Source of the DNA: Stichopus chloronotus
Lineage: Eukaryota; Echinodermata; Holothuroidea; Aspidochirotida; Stichopodidae
Direction of reading: 5' to 3'
Length of the DNA: 64,000 nucleotides
Assembly (NCBI GenBank): GCA_021234535.1
Contig: CM037839.1
Location: 23,485,196-23,549,195 of the forward strand
Position numbers and translations under genes: made by a program. Each line of letters starts with the position of its first letter. Position 1 is the stretch's first letter. This document shows, piece after piece, positions 1-12,682 of this stretch. Under the pieces are notes generated by a model. It worked only from the letters and a program-made list of their open reading frames with translations, had not been told where the DNA came from and searched no databases.

Positions 1-272
1 CACAGATATTTTTGCATATTCAGACAGACAGAATGTTTGTTTGTTTGTTTGTTAATATCATAGTTATTCCATATTCAAAAGCATCAAATCATGGTATCAT
101 GTCAGTGTCAGACTTGAATAAGAAATGTTGTCCGGTCAAAGGTCATCAATGTCTTCCTTAACTCTACATGTATAGATATCGATGACATTCAACTATCAAC
201 ATTCCTTCTGCAAAGCGAGGGCGAAGCATAAAATTCATACTCATGAATATTATCCATGGGACGTCAACTTAC
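1..272. other. noncoding, probable intron; short (GTTT)n
   Basis: No coding frame is supported. A (TGTT)n tract occupies 34-53. If the exon at 273-364 is real, this stretch is its downstream intron, opening with gtaagttgac on the minus strand. Confidence 0.3.
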
Positions 273-364
273 CAAGAAAAGTTCAAAGTTCAATGGTCTT
301 TTTGTCTCCACTGAGGCAGTTTCTGATGAAGTTTGACGTCGGTTGATCATCTTTTACCACAAAT
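273..364 (-). CDS. candidate coding exon, 5' part of a minus-strand gene (partial)
   Basis: On the minus strand this 92-base segment lies between a good acceptor (pyrimidine-rich stretch ending tttacag, just right of 364) and a strong donor (gtaagt, 267-272). An ATG at 350-348 opens a frame of 26 codons (begins MINRRQTSSE, ends LNFELFL) that reaches the donor in phase 0 and would continue beyond the left edge. A second frame is open for 26 codons from the acceptor but meets a TGA eight bases before the donor, so the coding frame is uncertain and the exon could be untranslated. A second splice-bounded block lies upstream at 1093-1185. I do not recognise the peptide. Splice signals are seen; coding status is inferred. 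Confidence 0.3.
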
Positions 365-1092
365 CTGTAAAGGTGATAAAATCATACCCGATTTTGAGAA
401 AGAAAGAGGAACAAGTTATATAAATTGCTCGCTACAACTTTATATCCTCCTTTAAACTGCAATGCTAGCTACCTGCTTTGGTATCATTGTTTCAGCACCA
501 GTAACGTGTTCCTTTTAGTGATGGTGCCCATCTTAAACAATAAGTCTTCACTGTGAATTTGTTAAGGCAGGTGAATTACATATTGGAGAGACGAAAACCT
601 TATCTTGCTTATATCTTATCCATAGCTTATAGAACCAATTCAGTGAACCTTTAAACATAAAGGGATTGGACGCTTAATAAATTTGAAAGGCCTTTCGTTT
701 GCCTACACGGACCTTGTTACACACACGCACACACACAAAGACCGCCACAAAACGGAAGCAGCAAATTGGAGGGTCACGCATACACATTATTGCGAAGTAT
801 GTATCTTCCTCAATACAGGCAACAACAAGATAACAGTATTTTAACTGAAAACAAGAAAGAATGGGACACTTTTAGGCAAATATAGAGACCGGTGCTCTTT
901 CACTGAATCCACCGAGTATGACCCATACCTTCAATATCTACGTCCCTTGACCATTCTCCTCTCGTGCTTTCATGACCTAACTGCTACTTTGTATGTGCCG
1001 TTGCAGCACATTTTATGTTGATGGTATAACGTCACATAAATATTAGTTAACGGATCGTATGACTAGCTTTGATATCTGAATAAACACTTTAC

Positions 1093-1185
1093 CTCGAAAT
1101 CCTGGCATGTCATCTGAGCCCATCGGTTTCCTCGTAGTTTATAATATTGTGGTTGGCTGCCATGGGTATAACACAAACAGAAGGA
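1093..1185 (-). other. possible noncoding (5' UTR) exon
   Basis: Minus-strand block with a good acceptor (ttttaattttag right of 1185) and a good donor (gtaaag left of 1093). One frame is open throughout but runs into a stop if spliced to 273-364. Another frame begins ATGGGCTCAGATGAC close to the donor and also stops soon after that splice. It therefore fits best as an untranslated 5' exon carrying short upstream frames, or as a chance match. No promoter was identified for it. Confidence 0.18.
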
Positions 1186-1222
1186 CTAAAATTAAAACAC
1201 CCGTTCGACGTTATTTACCTTA

Positions 1223-1531
1223 TCAAAATAAAAGCTGGCTTGCAGTTGAAAGGTGATGGAAATTGAGGAAAGAATTATCAGTGCAAAGATTTGTATTCTT
1301 AAGGTAAATGTCAATAAAAATCCACCCAAACAGGAATGAGAGTCCCACAGCAGGCAGGAAACGACCCATGACGAGAGAAGGGATTTTATTTACAGAAGGA
1401 ACTCTTTCAAAGAAAGGAACCAGAAAATAAAAGAGAGAATAAAAAACGCTTGCACAGACCAAGAAGAACTTTCGCATGCTCATTTGAAAACGGGTTGACC
1501 ACACTGTATCTATATCGGCTGACAAGTTCAT
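1223..1531 (-). CDS. hypothetical membrane-protein-like ORF (possible exon or gene fragment)
   Basis: An open frame of 102 codons runs from an ATG at 1531 to a TGA at 1223-1225, and is open a further ten codons upstream. It encodes two clear hydrophobic segments, at about residues 22-41 and 58-77 counted from that ATG, separated by a short polar linker with two Pro-Ser pairs. Codon third positions look mixed rather than uniformly A/T, unlike most chance ORFs nearby. The order helix, Pro-Ser linker, Leu-Pro, helix faintly recalls the start of TMEM86/YhhN lysoplasmalogenases, but the later conserved motifs of that family were not found in the remaining 1.2 kb, so no function is assigned. A pyrimidine tract precedes the ORF. 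It may be a fragment or chance. Confidence 0.2.
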   Translation of the reverse strand: MNLSADIDTVWSTRFQMSMRKFFLVCASVFYSLFYFLVPFFERVPSVNKIPSLVMGRFLPAVGLSFLFGWIFIDIYLKNTNLCTDNSFLNFHHLSTASQLLF

Positions 1532-1561
1532 GAGAGGTTGTTTACATTCCAAAGAAAACAA

Positions 1562-4500
1562 AAGGAAAGATTACAGCCATTCAGCTAATCTTTATTATCG
1601 TTACAAACAGTAGCGTCATTCTTTACTTTTCCGTCTTTGTGTGACAACGCAAATCAGGCACTCGATGTGAGGGCAGTATTCACAAATAATAGTAGAGGCT
1701 TCTTTGTAGATCGTCACAGCAGTGCGCTGCTTTGCACTGTGGTGTTTGGACGTTCCTCGCGGTCTTCGTTATGTGGTCTCAAGTTTCTTTCACTGTTATG
1801 CTTATCAGTTTTCGAAAATGTGCTAGTAATTTTTACATATCGCATTAAATCATAGGTTCGTAGTTTAATATACGCGGTACCTGCTTCCATGTTGCTGTAG
1901 TTCAGTAACGGCGGCCAGGATTTTAGATTTGGGTAAGGCGGTGGGGTCGGGGGGATGGAGGGAAAAAAAAACTGTTGGAGGGGAAAAAAGCGAGGGCGTT
2001 GCGAGTGGGGTCCAGTCTAAGAACTCCGCTTGGAGTCAAAGGGAAACCCCCAGTGGGGGTCCAGGGACAAACCCCCCGGAAGCTCTTAGGTTTTAACATA
2101 TATCTGGGTGAAAAATTAAGTCTCATGGATTTCTAACCTTCCCAGCAGGTGTTGGTATGTACGGCCGTTTGACGTAGGCCTACAAACCTAAAATGCAGTC
2201 AGAGCTAATGCATGAGTAATATAAGTCCGTTGTGTTGGCTAATGGATTTCTAAAACAGAAAGGTAAATGCAAAGTCGGAATGTAAACAGGGAATAGACAT
2301 ATACATGTATGCATTTGCCAGGTCACTTCAGCTGACTGTGGGAAACTGGGGAAAGTTTCTGACTGAGGGGGGGGGGGTGTACCCATGTCCCCCCACTCTT
2401 TGGTGTTGCCACTGCAGTAGTCACCATTTTAAAATCATAATTGTCGTTAAATTATTTTATCTGCATGCGAGTCATATGCAGTAATTAGCATTAATGTAGC
2501 TTTAATGCAGTCTGGTTTCCATTAGAGAAACCGAATACGGCACCTACACATTCTATCCAGTGTCAGTAAGTGGGGTATCATGGGGCGTGGTGGGATAGTG
2601 TTTCTCTTTCACTCCCACGAACCATGAGGCCAAAATCCCCCCCCCCCCCCCGCCCCTCCTCTTTTCCATTACTTGGTGGGTTAGAGTGGGGAGGCTTTGT
2701 GACGGAAACGTGATTACGTAGCGAATGTAAGGAAGAGCGAAATCAGATGGTTTCAAGTGCAATTATTAAGTGACTCCATACTCACACAAAGTTGAATAAA
2801 AAAAGGAGAGGGGAAGTACGTTGTTTTTGAGTGATATCATGTTCATAGATGATATGAGTTTGGTGGATAGGTTGTATGGATGTACTCCATATTACCAGCG
2901 AATGAATTTTGGAGAAGTACAAATATTGACAAGACCAGATTGAACGCAAAGAGGGTTAGTAAATATAACAATTGATAATCTCCCTGCCATAATTTGAAGA
3001 GAATTAAAAAAGAAAGGAACGTTGCCAGAGGAAACTGTCAGTTTACACGTTGGGGATACCTTTATTTGTTGTCATAATTTAGAAGTACAGAGAAAGCACT
3101 CCCACCAATCGGTGTCCCCCGCTGATAAGATTAAACAAATATACCAGTAACCATCATTAAACAAAAGCCCAACTTACAAAAAAGCACATCACAAAAAAAA
3201 AAAAAAAAAAGGCGCACCACTTAATTTTTGCCACTTTATTTTCTGCCTGTATATAGTTATGCCCTGGTGAAATAACAGTATAGAAATGTCCTCACGCCAA
3301 GTAGCTCACTTCAATATAAACAATCACTGTTGTTGATTGTGGATCTTTGCTAATTTTCCATCATGGCACATATATTGTTCACGCGATGAACCATCATGTT
3401 AAGTGGTTTCACCTTGCGTCACGCATGGGTCACTCCATGATAATGAGTTGCAATTCTCACTGTCAAGATATGATTGCGAGGATTTGTTTGCAGTGCGTTC
3501 GCCAATGGAGGTTCTTCACCTCACCGCGCTGCGCGTCTTGAGTTTGTTTCGACTACCATGCGTTCATTTTATACAACAACCGTAACTAAGGTCGCGTTGT
3601 GCACGCGTTAGTCGATAACACGCCGTCTGCCCCAGTAATGCGGCATACGACAAATTGGCAAAAAAATGTAGACAAATAGTATTGGTAAACTGACATGAGG
3701 CATAAAATAAGACATTGCATAAAATGCGTATGTATGCCGCATTGTATCCCCTTCAGTCGTACTCGAAAGTTCTCTCTGAAAGGATCTAATGGCCAGATAC
3801 AAGCTCCATTTTGAACGACACACGAATGCTACTCAGAAAAAAAGAATGACATCAAAGCATTTCATCCAAATCTGCCTCTTTTATATCAGTGCTCTGATGA
3901 CAACACTAATGACAGCGGGTTAAAAGCAAATGCTACAGTTTTCTCTCAGAAAATAATTTCAGGCGTTTGTATATACATAAGCGACATCATTTCTTTCAAA
4001 ACAACGCAGTGCCAACAGATTTCGCAGGCTACTAAACGTCACAAATATAAGTACATACCCCAAATTATATAAAAAACAAGTGAATGTAAGTGAATGTGGG
4101 TCTGTTTCAAGCCAAAAAATAAAAAAAGCAAAAACAACAACAAGAACACAAAGACACGCACACAAACTACTCCCACTGAACGCTTTCCGATATGAGTACA
4201 CACAAAAGGCCAGAGCAATAACATTCTAAGCTTTCTATATGCACATCTGTCAAAAGCAAAACATTCATAAATAACATGGGTCTGTGACGTAATTGAGAAC
4301 GTACAAATAAAAGAAAACGATTAGCGCAGAAAGTGCATCGCTCCCACTTTTTTTTTTTTTTTTTTGCACTTAACAGAAAGATAAACATAACGGCATTTAT
4401 AACATTAAAGCTTTCAGACGTTGCTCCAACACTGAACTGCAGAATTTATCCAGCTGTTGCAAATTTTGGCTCATTTTTCAAGGTTAGAGACAAAATTCCT

Positions 4501-4685
4501 TATTTCAAAACAATGGTTGTATGTACCATATTCCATGTGGTGGCCAGCGTTGAGGGGAGAATTACATCGGTGAGTCCAAACTTAGGCATTACGACAGATT
4601 TAAGGAACCCGTATACGTACTGGCTTCACGGAAGTCAGTTCCGTCCATGATCAGTGTAAACGGTGTCCAATAACTTCACGTCTGT
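1562..4685. other. noncoding stretch with homopolymer runs
   Basis: No supported gene. It contains an 11-base G run (2367-2377), a 15-base C run (2637-2651), an 18-base A run (3193-3210) and an 18-base T run (4348-4365). A palindromic GTAGGCCTAC lies near 2173. Open frames here are short, often cross homopolymers, and resemble no known protein. Confidence 0.5.
2637..2651. repeat. poly(C) tract, 15 bases
   Basis: Uninterrupted run of C, then G and more C. It is one of about 17 G or C homopolymers of nine or more bases in this AT-rich window. Confidence 0.95.
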
Positions 4686-4849
4686 ACTGTTAAAAATCTA
4701 AATTGTCAAATGTAAATTTACAGAAAATAAAATAAAGAAATATAAAAGGAATACAGAAATGTTCTGGTAATTAGTTTCCAGACAATTTCTGGTATTCTTA
4801 TTTATTTCTTTGTTTTATTATCTGTAAATTTACAGACATTTTTACAGTG
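4686..4849. mobile_element. fold-back (MITE-like) element
   Basis: The left half, starting ACTGTTAAAAATC, and the reverse complement of the right half, starting ACTGTAAAAATG, match over most of their lengths. Both contain TGTAAATTTACAG followed by an A-rich stretch with AATAAA, then AATAC and CAGAAAT. The halves meet near 4767-4785 around TAATTAGTTTCCAG. There is no coding capacity, so if mobile it is non-autonomous. The left arm carries about ten extra bases near 4698. No clear target-site duplication was identified. The superfamily is not assigned. Confidence 0.55.
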
Positions 4850-4859
4850 TGGGTGATAT

Positions 4860-7800
4860 TTCAAGGGGAAAGGGGCGTTCATAGTGTATCAATACGACAT
4901 ACGAAGAAAATAATTTTAACCATTGTAAAAGAATTCCTACTCATCACTAACCATCCACAAAATCCATCCACTTTATCTCCTTGAAACGTTGTGTATCATT
5001 TGAATTTTTCAGGTTTGGTTCGGGACAAATTATTCTTGAACAAAAAATAACTGGATTTGAATGAATAAATGAATGAAAGGTTTGAGCAACAGACTCTACC
5101 TTGACTACAAGGCATGCACGGTCGTGCTGAAAACAATATGAACATGTTAAATAATAAGAAAAAAAACCAGAAAGAATGTCAAAAATATGCAAAAGACCAT
5201 TACTTAACATTGAGTTTCACTACAAAATTATGCTCATATGAAAAAAAAATGGTTTAGGTGTTTCTTGAAACCATGGATACTGTGAATATTCCGGAGATCA
5301 ACAGGGAGGGCATTTCACAACGAAGACCACAAATTACAAATGAGATATCACAAAAGGCTGAAGTAGTATTTGGTAAAACAATGTCGTTAGAAAGAGTGAA
5401 GGGGGTGAAGTGATCGCAGTAGACTCGAGCTAAACCACGCATGCAGACATTGGTATACCATTAAAAATAAAATAACTTCAAGAAGATTCTTTAGTTCGAT
5501 TAGTTCTATCTGTGAGAAACATATTTCTTGAAAGGACGGCCACTGTCCATTCTTATTTTGAATAATCTATGAATGTGTGTCCACAAATATCGATTCTAAA
5601 AAAAAAAAAAAAAAGGTTCCCTTTGAAGTAACAATGCAGAGTATACCTGGTACAGGCTAGCCTGCACAACGGACGTGTATTACTCATGCACCAGCGCTGA
5701 CTGTACTCGTATGTAGTCGGCAGACGTACAAATACCAACACCTGCTTGGAAGGTTTAGGTACAAGCGTAAGATAATGGAATCTCTATTTATAAAGGATAT
5801 ACAAACATCCCTGAATGGAGACATTGAGAATTTTAATTTCCATCTATTTTAAAGTTGGTATTACTTACTCCTGTAGCAGCTGTTATTGTAATGGATTGAC
5901 TCGTGTTATCAGTTTGCTATTCACCTTGGCAATGCAAGGTGTACTCGTAACGAAATACTGGCGAAATGCATTTAATTCATCAGGAATTTAAATCTCATCG
6001 CAATTTTTCTCTTTATTATATGAATATATTATCAAATTGTCATTATTTTGACCAACTTACACACAGTGTAGTGATGACTTTAGCTAACGCTTTGAAACGG
6101 TATACTGTTACATTAATTACATCAGCATAGTCATGCATAATTTAACACACCCAGTCAGGATTGTACCTTTTTCTCTCTTCATTTTCATTATACAACAACG
6201 AGCAAGTCATACCCTCTGTGCGTTATTTCTGTTCGGCATTTCAACCATGTGGAATCCTCTCTCTATTTGATTGAAGGCTGCTCGTCAATGCAACGTGGAC
6301 ACATAAATCGATTTAAATTAGTAAACAACTTCCGCTCCGATTAATCGCCCAATTGGGTTTTAAGCCTCTAGATACCAAGAAAAGTAAAAAAAAAAATCTA
6401 ATCGAACTTGCTAAACCGCCTCACCCGCCCCCATGTCTTTGAATTTAATGACAGAGAGGAGCAAACGAAAACGATAACAGGCCAGAAAGAAAGACACTCA
6501 AGAAAAAATGAAACTGGCCTTTTGAATTTTACAAGGCCCTTTGACTGCTAAGCCCTGTCACCTTGTGAATGAGAAAGGGCCCGAAGCGAAGTTTGCACAA
6601 AGTATTAATATAATACGGCCAATCTTCCCATGCTAGCTACCCGCATTGTTCCTTGATGTGAATTTCTTTTATGTCTTGTACGGTGTGTCTTACTAGCCCT
6701 AGATTTTTCCTTTCACCCCGAACGCCCTTCTTAACTTCTCGTTGTACAAAAATACTTTGTTTTAAAGGAGACGAACACGTTCTAGAAGAAAAAAAAAAAC
6801 AACAAAGATTGGAGTGATATATTTAAAAGAAAAGGATTGTCGGCTATTGTGAAGGATACCAAACACTAATATATTTAAAGTAGAATAAAAGGTTTGATAA
6901 ACCAGTGTCAACTAAACATGGCTTCAAACTCATTATGGCGTGAAAGAGGCAATTCATCGAATACCTTTATCTTTCTTTTTTCTTTTCATTTAATGTCCAT
7001 TGACTATAATACAATTATCGATGACCCAGATCTCTTTTTCCTTTCCTTTACGTCTTTGTTCAAAAGATTCATTGGTCCTAAATTCGAAAGGGTGTAAGAC
7101 CTGCTCCGTGCAAAAGGTGAGACGGACTCCCTGGACGGACTCTCTGAACCTTGGCATTTTTCGTTTTGTTTTGTTTCGTTCGAGATTTCACCTTAAACAC
7201 CTTCAGGAAAAGAAACATTTGTACAGATAAGAGAAATTGTTATTCGAGGTTGTGGTGTAAAAAAAAGAAAGGGGGGGGGGTGTGGAGGTACACATCAGAA
7301 TGGACTTAAGTTGTTGGTTCTTTGCAAGTTTTCCACAAATTAACATAAAAAATCAGTTTTCCCATAAAGCACAAAGGATAAGGTTATCTGGGTGATGATA
7401 GCTGGTCTTGTTCTCTTTATGTAGGTTGAAGGTCATCGTGATTACTTTCTGATTTTGTGACAAAAAAGTCCCAAAAATTAACAAAGAAAGAAAACAACAA
7501 AGAAGGTAACAATGAGGACTTAAAGAGACGTCGGGAAAAAGAGGGAGGGGAAAAAAGTTAATTAGTGTTGATTGAAAAATATTTATCGTCCATTGAAATT
7601 TGGAAAGTCAAAGTAAATTGGCATCTTTAAGATTTAATCACCACTAATAGTTCTACTTAATGACAATATCGTATCACCACAAATCAACCCGTACCTCAAT
7701 GATTTGCATGCTAAAATAGATAAACGTGTTTGTCAATGTGTTTCATTCATCCTACAGCAATTTTTTGAGGGAATGGGGAGTGGGTTGGAGACTTTGTTTA

Positions 7801-8410
7801 TTAACACTCTCGGGTTGTAAAAGTCCTGATCTGAACACGTATTTATAACTATTTATTTTATAAGGATTCTCCTCGTTGAGTTAGTTAACAGTGAACTAAA
7901 TGGTCAATTTTTTTCCTTCCTTTTTATTCAAGAAATATTCATATGCACATTGACATATACAGTATTTCTGATCGCACAAAAAGCAATTACGAGAGTTATG
8001 GAAAAACAAAGTAGGCGTAAAATTGCAAATTAAACTAAATACACAAATTAAACAAATACAAACATTGCCGCTAAGTATTAATATAGTCATGAAAAGCATC
8101 ACATAAATCATAATAACTGATCTGCTTTTTTGATATAATAGATTTTCTCTTTGCATTAAACCTTTCTACATTAATCGCAACCTTAAACTTGTACAGAAAT
8201 TCTTGAACAGAGAGTTGTAACTTCTTGCATTGCATTTATTTTGATAAATATAGTTTTTCATATGCAAAATAAGCTGAATGGTTAAATCTGCTTTGAGCAC
8301 CTTGCACGGGAAAAAAAGAAAGAAAAAATATAGAATGAACATGAAAAGATACAATGTGGACCTTTCTCGGCAGCTAACAATGACATTATTCCTTCTATTG
8401 CATTTACCAT
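4860..8410. other. noncoding stretch
   Basis: No supported gene. Contents are A/T homopolymers (for example 5599-5614) and a 10-base G run at 7271-7280. All open frames are under about 90 codons and show no recognisable domain. Confidence 0.5.
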
Positions 8411-8414
8411 TTTC

Positions 8415-8452
8415 TGTATATAAATATATATATGTATATATATATGTATATA

Positions 8453-8540
<88 letters not shown>
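8415..8540. repeat. (TA)n microsatellite
   Basis: Imperfect start with TATG interruptions (8415-8460), then pure alternating TA to 8540. Frames crossing it encode Tyr-Ile repeats and are not genes. Confidence 0.98.
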
Positions 8541-8541
<1 letters not shown>

Positions 8542-9395
8542 CGCTACTTGCATATAAATATTTATATATTACGTATATATTGCATAACGAGGTATAAGGT
8601 ACGGTGGACTTTTTATTCATCTCACCACGTGATAGAAACACCTGTGGCGGGTCTAACTTTCAATCCCGTCTTAAATATTCAAAACGAGTCATGCTTGGGG
8701 GGAACAATAATGAGACGAAAAACAACAGGGGCAGAAAAAAAAAAGATAAATGAGACTGAGGAGAACAGCGATAAAGTGCCGTATGGTTGGAACATGAGGT
8801 GGATATCGTTACATTTTGTTTGCAATTCTCGAATTAATGATATTAATAAAACATAAAGATAAACAATCCCAGCCATACTTGTCGGAAATCTCTACTCATG
8901 CAAACAAGGACGATCATTTAATTTCTTTAAGACGTAATACTTACAATTCTAATTCTTTATATGCTGAATCCCATCATTTTACCATGGAAAATTGAGAGCG
9001 AGAGAGGAATACGTGGAGAGTGAGACGAAACTTAAAAAGAGAAAGAGGAGAGCATGATGTTGTCACTTAATTCGACTATCTTATGTATATCCGCACGTGG
9101 GTTCGACGCCTTGTTGCACGTGATTTTATTTAAGATGATTAATTTTCATAAATTGGCCAAGCATTGCCTTTCCTAAAAACATCAAAATTGAAGAATTAAT
9201 AAATGATGAGAAAATAAGCAGGGATTGAAACTGTTATATGACTTTGTAAATATATAATTTGAATTTCCATGAATCAAGGTAACTGTCTGTATCTTTGATT
9301 TTCATTTGCTGTGTATGTTATCTCTGACAAAACATCACTGAAGTTCGCTTCCCTATCTTCTCCCTTTTGTTTCCAGACAGTTTATGTATATTGGA

Positions 9396-9398
<3 letters not shown>
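8542..9398. other. noncoding stretch between two TA arrays
   Basis: A 102-codon plus-strand frame (8548-8856) has no splice support or recognisable motif. Two GCACGTG E-box cores flank a GGTTCGACGCC that resembles a tRNA B box (about 9100-9120), but there is no A box or cloverleaf around it. Confidence 0.45.

Positions 9399-9472
<74 letters not shown>
9399..9472. repeat. (TA)n microsatellite
   Basis: Pure alternating TA for about 74 bases. Confidence 0.98.
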
Positions 9473-9474
<2 letters not shown>

Positions 9475-9475
<1 letters not shown>

Positions 9476-10314
9476 TTACAAGGTAATGGTTTCACAAAAC
9501 TATCTTCCCCTACACCCACATACTCACACACATGCTGCCATTAAATCATGTTAAAAAATAAAGAAACGTAACAAAATCTCTTTTAAATTCTTGGAATAAT
9601 CGGCAACCATCAGTCTCTGAAATGGATGAGGCTTTAAAAGCTGATAATCCTGTTTTAACTGAATAAAATTATAAAATGACCAGACAAGATAAAATGACAT
9701 GACAAGCAGAGTGAATGGATTCTCGTAGTGAATGTACTCTTTGAGATTGAGTGACGCAGATAATATGGTCCTCGTGATCTGCGATGGTGGTTACCAGGGG
9801 AGCAGGGGAGGAGCTAGGGTGGGCCGGACGGTGGTAGTGCTGTGGGGTGAGGGAGACAACATTCACCCTTTTATAACCTTCATAGTTGTTAACACCTTAC
9901 TAGGGGTAAACTTGACAATCAGCACATATTAGGCGACGTAACCTGAAATAATTGATACAAGACATGGTCTCCAAATTACCAGGGTGGCAAGGTAATCTTT
10001 CTGCTTCCTTCTAAAAGAGATATATTTAATTTCACTAATTCAACCTCAATGATCAAGACTTACAATGTCCTAGCCGAGTCATATTTAGGACATTCCCTGT
10101 CAAGTTTACTGGCATCGTTTCTCATTTGTTTTGACATTATATCTTTCTCCCATATTGATTTCTCATATTATCTTCTCTGGTTTAATCCAAGTTTGTATAT
10201 AATGTCAAAGGATACTTTCGTTACGGAAATTATACAATTCAGAGTACAGAGTTGTCAAGGCAGTATCTACAGTTAAGCGTAGAAACTTTTTTCGTGCTTC
10301 TCCCTCTTAAACAG
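9475..10314. other. noncoding stretch with one unassigned ORF
   Basis: Contains an ATG-initiated frame at 10049-10276 (75 codons, rather hydrophobic, unrecognised). It ends just before the acceptor of the 10315-10639 candidate exon. A weak donor inside it (GTATAT near 10196) would join that exon in frame with a roughly 120-base intron, but this is speculative. Confidence 0.3.
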
Positions 10315-10639
10315 AAGAGTTAAACATGCCCCAAACGCTAATTATTACCACATATTTGTCTCAAGTTACTTCTTACCACAATTCCACAATACGGTGACAA
10401 ACGAAAAACTGTTCAATAATGTAAACCTCCCACACAAAGGAAACCAAGTAAAAATAATAATAATAATAAAATCTTTACAGTTAAATATCCTTTGTAACAT
10501 AATAACTTCTTGCAGTTATTCATTCCCCTATTCAGACGAGAAGTTTCAATCACCGTCTCAATCGAACCACATGAATAGTCTTTGTTCTGACTTTTTTTGT
10601 TCATATCCCTTCTGTCTTCGTGAATGCCTCTTAAGTTGA
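10315..10639 (+). CDS. candidate coding exon after a strong acceptor
   Basis: A polypyrimidine-rich acceptor (cgtgcttctccctcttaaacag) ends at 10314. Immediately after one base the frame AGA GTT AAA stays open for 107 codons to a TGA at 10637-10639. It is one of the longer non-simple frames here once its missing ATG is ignored. A possible but weak donor (CAA|GTAAAA) lies near 10449, before an (AAT)n tract. If used, it leaves phase 0, which fits the exon at 12454. The peptide (includes HNTVTNEKLFNN) is unrecognised. It could be a chance frame after a T/C-rich tract. Confidence 0.2.
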
Positions 10640-12453
10640 AGGTGTACTAGAATGAGTGAAGGCGTTCTTTCTTTGATTGCACGAGTTAAATTTTTGAAGG
10701 CAAGGTTCCTATCTCTCTGGCCGTAGCATCTCTGTTACGTATTTATATTTGAAGGAGTACGGTCTCTCAATATATTAATCAATGATTACGCCGTAGTTGT
10801 ATGTGGTCCAAGCCTTTCTTTTATTGAGAAGCGTACATGAAAACAATGTGGTGCGTGGAATGTCCTTGAAAGATTGAAGCGACCTAGTCTGCGCTTTAAA
10901 GTACGCTTGTGTGACATGTACTTAAAGCATTACTGTGGGTCCGTCACTACGAGCATCACATCTATAGAGAGAGTATGAAGTTTATCAAGTCAATTCCTGT
11001 GTGAAACTGTGAAATAAAAATCGAGGAAGTAAATATCTATGTTTTGCATTCTTGGAAGCTTCTTTCGTTCACAAAGTATGACTCCTCCTACATTATGAAT
11101 ATTTAAAAGAAAGATTTATGTCGCGCCTGAATTGTATATCATGTGAGGATTGGCTGCAGGTCTTTGATGAATACGACCAGATTCTTGATGTTTTAACACA
11201 GCACCCAATTCGCTATTTATACACACTAGACACTAGTCACACTCGGGAGGATATATGTGAAGGAAACATTTTTACCGTTGCTGATGAATAAACATCACAT
11301 CAGTGACTGGTCGAAAACTGGTTGCATGTGATTAACGTCAAAAGGAATTAAAAGTCGACAATTGATTGAGAATAGTATCAAGTGTATATCGTTATTCAGT
11401 AATTCACGTCCTTTAGTGCGAAAAAGGAAGTAATTGAATGTCTTAGGTTGGATTGTTCGTGGCAGTATTGTGGTTCAAACTGCATGAATATTGTCACGTG
11501 AAGCAAGTGTTCCAATGCACTATGCGGCTTTAAGGTAACTAGTGTGTGAACAGGTCAGCTTCAGTTCCTACCTTGACCAAAATAAGGCTAATATTAGCTT
11601 TACTTGAAAGTGTCTATGGAATACTGGGTTATTTTTTTTCTACAATGTAGATTGTGCAATCAAGCTGTAATGTTACGCGATCATGAAAGTAAGACCCATG
11701 CATTTTGTGACATCCCCCTTGGAAGAAAAAAAAGGTTGCTCGTTCGCTAAATGGGCATACTTTCAGTTTTCTTGTAAAAGAAAAAGATAATCGGGATAGG
11801 TAGGAAACAAATAACGGATCAAAAAAAATTTCTTCCCATGATTTACATTTTTGTTCTTTTGATAGCATTTGACACAAACGCAAACGTGTTTCAGTAACTG
11901 GTAACGGAATTGCTGATCCCCACACTGTACTGCTATACGAGTTAAACAATATAAACTGATGACTCCACTTCCACGTTGGAAGAGGAGTTCACACATGCAC
12001 CTGTTACATGATATAAATATGAGGAACTACCGTAAAAATGGCAAGAAATAATAATAATAATTATGTATATATATATATATAGTGTACTTTTATACGTGAC
12101 CAAGAAAAGTTTACCTTTTTGATATGTCGTGCTGGCTGTATACTCATTTTACCTTGTAATGATTTAACCACTTTTATCATCTTATTGCATTGAAGATTTT
12201 AACTATCCAGCTTTCATATCTGTTTTAATAAACTTTTATGGATTGTTCTTGATATATCGTGCGTCAAGTGGCTTCTTATTTTCATCTATATATATATATA
12301 TTTATATGTATATATATATTCGTATGTTTAAGTCTGTATGTGGTTGTGTGTGAGTGAGAGTGTACGTGAGTATATCGACTGTGATCAAACCGATGTAAAT
12401 TATGAGCAGGCGACGCTTTATATTATTTTGTTTTTGTTTTCTTTTTTTCATAG
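10640..12453. other. noncoding stretch
   Basis: No supported gene. Short TA-rich tracts occur at 12062-12081 and 12285-12320 and an (AAT)n tract near 12047. The last bases (12430-12453) are a long T-rich tract ending in cag/tag-like acceptor sequence for the next entry. Confidence 0.4.
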
Positions 12454-12612
12454 GAAAGAATCGTTTTCCTGATCATGAGCGGGGAGATAGATAGGCATAA
12501 AAAGAAACCGAGAAAAGTACTTTCAACAACCCTAGCAGAAAATCTCGAAGATTTAGAATGTATACTTCAAGGTCAAATTCAAACGGAAATGTCAACTATA
12601 TATTTCTTTTGA
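12454..12612 (+). CDS. candidate coding exon, possibly 3'-terminal
   Basis: One of the best exon candidates in the window. A very strong polypyrimidine acceptor (T-rich for about 25 bases, ending ttcatag) precedes 12454. The frame is open for 52 codons to a TGA at 12610-12612. An internal ATG at 12475 has A at -3 and begins MSGEIDRHKKKPRKVLSTTL, followed by an acidic stretch (AENLEDLE). The peptide is rich in charged residues, unlike chance AT-rich frames, and the basic HKKKPRK would suit a nuclear or nucleic-acid-binding protein, though no domain is recognised. AATAAA lies at 12683-12688, about 70 bases past the stop, as expected for a terminal exon. Alternative: an internal exon using weak donors at 12560 or 12572. 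Confidence 0.35.
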   Translation, partial: ERIVFLIMSGEIDRHKKKPRKVLSTTLAENLEDLECILQGQIQTEMSTIYFF

Positions 12613-12682
12613 TTGCATGATAATCAAGTTGCTTTGCAATGGTCTGAAGCGAAACGTTTTTTTTTCTTTTATGTGTGTGAAA

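Noticed and set aside
9100..9125. GGTTCGACGCC resembling a tRNA or SINE B box
   Set aside because: No A box at the right distance and no cloverleaf can be drawn; the CACGTG sites around it make a chance E-box pair more likely.
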